NCBI GenBank assembly: GCA_018241865.1
Contig: JAFECY010000080.1
Coordinates: 1 to 9,142 of the forward strand
Direction of reading: 5' to 3'
Origin: Pseudomonadota bacterium
Lineage (GTDB): Bacteria; Pseudomonadota; Gammaproteobacteria; Burkholderiales; Burkholderiaceae_D
Length of the DNA: 9,142 nt
Shown here: positions 7,177 through 9,142 of the stretch, in pieces
Position numbering within the stretch: position 1 is the first letter of the stretch
Layout: every line of letters begins with the position of its first letter
Position numbers and translations under genes: made by a program
Notes under the pieces: generated by a model
Seen by the model: only the letters and a program-made list of their open reading frames with translations
Databases searched by the model: none
What the model was told of the DNA's origin: nothing

Positions 7177-7932
7177 CTAAAAATTACAAAGCGTCAGATC
7201 GAAGGGTACGTCGGTTTCGATCGCCTTCGGTTTCATGTCGCCATCTTGAGAAGTGAAGCGTATCCACAGCATGTATTTGTTGGCGGAAATTTCCGGGATG
7301 GCACCTAGGCTTTCATCGACAGTCAAGCGCAACATCTGATAGACCTTGCCCTGCAACATCTGCTGGTAGCTGCCGGCCTGGGCGATCATTTTTGCCGGCC
7401 GGCCGGACTCGCGCAGTAAGCGTAATACCAAGGCGATGGCGTCGAACAGCGGAACCAGCGGAGCAAACCAATTGGCGATATCGGCGCTGCGCGCTTCCGC
7501 TGGGTGTTGCTGCCAAGCGTAGTAGGACGGCAGATCGAATTCGCAAGCGCCGCCGGGAATGATGGTGCGACCGCGGATGCTCATCAGCCATTCGTTGTCG
7601 CGTAGATTTTGCCCGGTTTTGCCTTGCGTGGCGACCAAGGCACTGCTGACATGATCGACATCGGCCAAGATGGCGTCCAGTGCTTCGGCTTGTACATTCG
7701 GGTTGGATTTGAAACCGAGCAACGCTTGCTTTTGTCGCTCGAGTTCTTGCAAGAGATCGGATTTGAGATCGGCGCGACCGGCGACTTCCAGCATTTCAAA
7801 GATGGTGGCCAGAGCAATGTGATGCTGCAGAGAGTGCGGCTGATGATAAAAAAAGCTGAATTTCTCGTACAGGTCTTCCAGCCGCAGCAAGGTGCGAATA
7901 CGCTCGTTGAAAGGGTATTCGTAAACGATCAA
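7177..7932 (-). CDS. zapD: cell division protein ZapD (DUF1342), TTG start
   Basis: Z-ring associated protein that binds the C-terminal tail of FtsZ and bundles its filaments at the division site; cytoplasmic. The 251 residues fit the family (E. coli about 247). Seen: the hallmark N-terminus [24 protein letters not shown], a helical domain with [22 protein letters not shown] and [12 protein letters not shown], the motif [32 protein letters not shown] around 116-146, and a second domain ending PFDLTLCNF. The frame stays open far upstream, but that part overlaps coaE and has no family character. The start is a TTG at 7930-7932, since the family motif begins one codon later, there is no ATG nearby, and AAAGGA lies 7 nt before it. 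It follows coaE after 113 bp and precedes yacG by 8 bp, the same order as in E. coli. Confidence 0.96.
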   Translation of the reverse strand: MIVYEYPFNERIRTLLRLEDLYEKFSFFYHQPHSLQHHIALATIFEMLEVAGRADLKSDLLQELERQKQALLGFKSNPNVQAEALDAILADVDHVSSALVATQGKTGQNLRDNEWLMSIRGRTIIPGGACEFDLPSYYAWQQHPAEARSADIANWFAPLVPLFDAIALVLRLLRESGRPAKMIAQAGSYQQMLQGKVYQMLRLTVDESLGAIPEISANKYMLWIRFTSQDGDMKPKAIETDVPFDLTLCNF

Positions 7933-7939
7933 GGTGGCG

Positions 7940-7945
7940 TCCTTT
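7940..7945 (-). promoter_or_regulatory. strong ribosome binding site of zapD
   Basis: AAAGGA on the minus strand lies 7 nt before the TTG at 7932-7930. It is among the best ribosome binding sites in the window and decides the unusual TTG start. Confidence 0.75.
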
Positions 7946-7983
7946 GCATTGCTGTGGGTTGGGGGCGAGCCGATATTTACGTG

Positions 7984-8012
7984 ATTCTGACCCAAGCAGC
8001 GAAAAATTACAA
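7984..8012 (-). promoter_or_regulatory. possible promoter of zapD-yacG
   Basis: On the minus strand TTGTAA (8012-8007, four of six matches to -35) and CAGAAT (7989-7984, four of six matches to -10) are spaced by exactly 17 nt, giving a leader of about 45 nt before zapD. The upstream DNA is AT-rich. The match is modest and overlaps the inverted repeat at 7999-8034. Confidence 0.3.
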
Positions 8013-8034
8013 ATATGGTGCGGAATTTTTTCGG
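8000..8034. repeat. AT-rich imperfect inverted repeat between coaE and zapD
   Basis: The arms CGAAAAATT and AATTTTTTCG differ by one extra base and flank a 16-base centre. Read in either direction, a T-rich arm closes the hairpin. It may be a weak attenuator or terminator after coaE or a protein-binding site; the long loop argues against an efficient terminator. Confidence 0.3.
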
Positions 8035-8045
8035 TTGCCGCTGAT

Positions 8046-8657
8046 TTATTGGCCGGCTTGCGCGAGATACAAGGTGTGTAAACGATCGACTTGTGGTGAC
8101 AGATCGGCCGGATTGCCATCGTTGACGAGGATGTCGTCGGCTGCTGCCAGTCGTTCGGTACGGCTGACTTGACTGGACATGATGGCGCGAACCTGGCTTT
8201 CTTCCAAACCACTGCGAGCCATGACGCGAGCGATCTGCTCGGCTTCCGAGCAGTCGATCACTAGGATACGGCCTACGCGCTGTCGCCATTGGCCTGATTC
8301 GAGCAGTAATGGCACCACAAAAATCAGGTAGGGTGCTTGGGTCGCCGTCGCGGTGCGCTCGCATTCTTCTCGAATCAACGGATGCAGGATGGCTTCTAGT
8401 GTGTGCCGTGCGGTGGTGTCGGTAAAAACAAGGGTGCGCATTCGTGACCGATCGAGTGCACCATCGGCGGTCACCAAGGCAGCACCGAATTGCGATTGAA
8501 TTGCTGGCATGGCCTTGCCGCCAGCAGCCGTCAGGGCATGGGCAATCAGGTCGGTATCGATGATGGCTGCACCGCGCGTGGCAAACATGTCGGCCACGGT
8601 GCTCTTGCCGGAGCCGATTCCGCCAGTCAGCCCGACAGAAAAGCGCCCGGTTGTCAT
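8046..8657 (-). CDS. coaE: dephospho-CoA kinase CoaE
   Basis: Last enzyme of coenzyme A synthesis: it phosphorylates the ribose 3'-hydroxyl of dephospho-CoA using ATP, in the cytoplasm. The 203-residue product is full length (family about 200-206). Seen: P-loop [12 protein letters not shown] (9-20, with K18 and S19), the DTD motif (34-36) in [22 protein letters not shown] (66-78), ILHPLIREE (90-98), VVPLLLESG (114-122, lid side), a [15 protein letters not shown] segment, and the late [18 protein letters not shown] nucleotide-fold motif. The ATG at 8655-8657 was chosen because the family N-terminus begins just before the P-loop. An upstream in-frame ATG at 8706-8708 would overlap pilD and has no ribosome binding site. 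pilD ends 7 bp upstream, so the two are probably cotranscribed; the pilD-coaE pairing is common in proteobacteria. Confidence 0.97.
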   Translation of the reverse strand: MTTGRFSVGLTGGIGSGKSTVADMFATRGAAIIDTDLIAHALTAAGGKAMPAIQSQFGAALVTADGALDRSRMRTLVFTDTTARHTLEAILHPLIREECERTATATQAPYLIFVVPLLLESGQWRQRVGRILVIDCSEAEQIARVMARSGLEESQVRAIMSSQVSRTERLAAADDILVNDGNPADLSPQVDRLHTLYLAQAGQ

Positions 8658-8664
8658 GATTGTG

Positions 8665-9142
8665 TCAGTGCAGGAACTGCAGGTAGGTTTGAGTGATGGC
8701 CGGACCATACGGCAGGGCGATCAGGCCGGCTCCTGCGAGATACGGGCCGAAGGGAATCGGCACGTCACGGCCATGCTTGGCGAAAACGATCAGTGCGATG
8801 CCAACCACGGCGCCGACCAGCGAAGACAGCAGAATAATCACGGGCAACATCTTCCAGCCCATCCATGCGCCCAGCGCCGCCAGCAACTTGAAGTCGCCGT
8901 AACCCATGCCTTCTTTGCCCGTGGTGAGCTTGAACAGCCAATAGACCGACCACAGCACGAGATAGCCAGCGGCTGCACCGATGACGGCTTCCGGCAGTGT
9001 GACGAAGGTGCTGGGAATGTTGATTAACAATCCTGCCCACAGCAGCGGATAGCTTAGATCATCCGGCAGCAATTGGGTGTCGGCATCGATGAAGGTCAGC
9101 GCGACCAACAGATACAGGAACAGCAAGGCCGCCAAGCCGGCG
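8665..9142 (-). CDS. pilD: type IV prepilin peptidase PilD, 5' end outside window
   Basis: Membrane aspartyl protease (A24 family) that removes the leader of type IV prepilins and type II secretion pseudopilins and methylates the new N-terminus. Only the C-terminal 159 residues or so are visible; the N-terminal methylation domain with its CxxC pairs lies beyond the right edge. Seen: the first active-site region [19 protein letters not shown] (aspartate near 9085-9087) and the second, [19 protein letters not shown] (GxGD aspartate at 8893-8895), both intact. About five hydrophobic segments surround them, and [20 protein letters not shown] is the usual late motif. The reading frame is open to the window edge, so the true start is outside; the leucine codons near 9135 are not starts. 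It is followed by coaE after 7 bp. In other species pilB and pilC lie upstream of pilD, which may hold here too. Confidence 0.96.
   Translation of the reverse strand, partial: AGLAALLFLYLLVALTFIDADTQLLPDDLSYPLLWAGLLINIPSTFVTLPEAVIGAAAGYLVLWSVYWLFKLTTGKEGMGYGDFKLLAALGAWMGWKMLPVIILLSSLVGAVVGIALIVFAKHGRDVPIPFGPYLAGAGLIALPYGPAITQTYLQFLH

Noticed and set aside
7933..8364. N-terminal extension of zapD by 144 residues
   Set aside because: It overlaps coaE in another frame, has low-complexity R/S/T/P-rich content, and the TTG with AAAGGA gives the family-typical start.
8658..8708. Upstream ATG of coaE at 8706-8708
   Set aside because: It would overlap pilD by over 40 bases, adds a tail with no family match, and has no ribosome binding site.
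1..9142. CRISPR, phage, insertion sequence, toxin-antitoxin or defence island
   Set aside because: No regular repeats, transposase or integrase motifs, or unassigned gene pairs were seen; all large frames are accounted for by housekeeping genes.

Overview
The window is a compact stretch of ordinary bacterial chromosome. It looks like a member of the Burkholderiales, most likely the Oxalobacteraceae group (Herminiimonas/Collimonas/Undibacterium-like). This placement is inferred from protein character and gene order, not from a database search. The order matches the area just downstream of the division and cell-wall (dcw) cluster of proteobacteria, where lpxC normally lies just outside. No phage, insertion sequence, CRISPR, tRNA or rRNA signal was seen, and nothing in base or codon use suggests recent transfer.

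Left to right: a partial dciA-type gene (DUF721, helicase-loader family) runs leftward off the window. Divergent from it, 54 bp away, is a membrane-anchored M23 (LytM-type) peptidase gene, followed by secA, a strong intrinsic terminator, and then a tight rightward group: argJ, a DUF815 ATPase and mutT, with gaps of 2 and 3 bp. Converging on mutT across only 15 bp is a leftward group, read from the right edge: pilD (partial), coaE, zapD and yacG, with gaps of 7, 113 and 8 bp.

Functionally these are housekeeping genes: replication loading (DciA), wall remodelling (M23), protein export (SecA), arginine synthesis (ArgJ), nucleotide-pool cleaning (MutT), gyrase modulation (YacG), Z-ring bundling (ZapD), the last step of coenzyme A synthesis (CoaE) and type IV prepilin processing (PilD). 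From memory, the E. coli order is secM-secA-mutT facing yacG-zapD-coaE. The window keeps that arrangement, with an M23 peptidase gene where secM would be and argJ plus the DUF815 ATPase gene between secA and mutT.

I see no clearly new system. The best second looks are the poorly understood DUF815 ATPase inside the argJ-mutT unit, the M23 gene in the secM position, a 17-bp palindrome just inside secA, and the TTG start of zapD. No gene-free stretch exceeds 300 bases; the longest (207 bp) lies between the M23 gene and secA.
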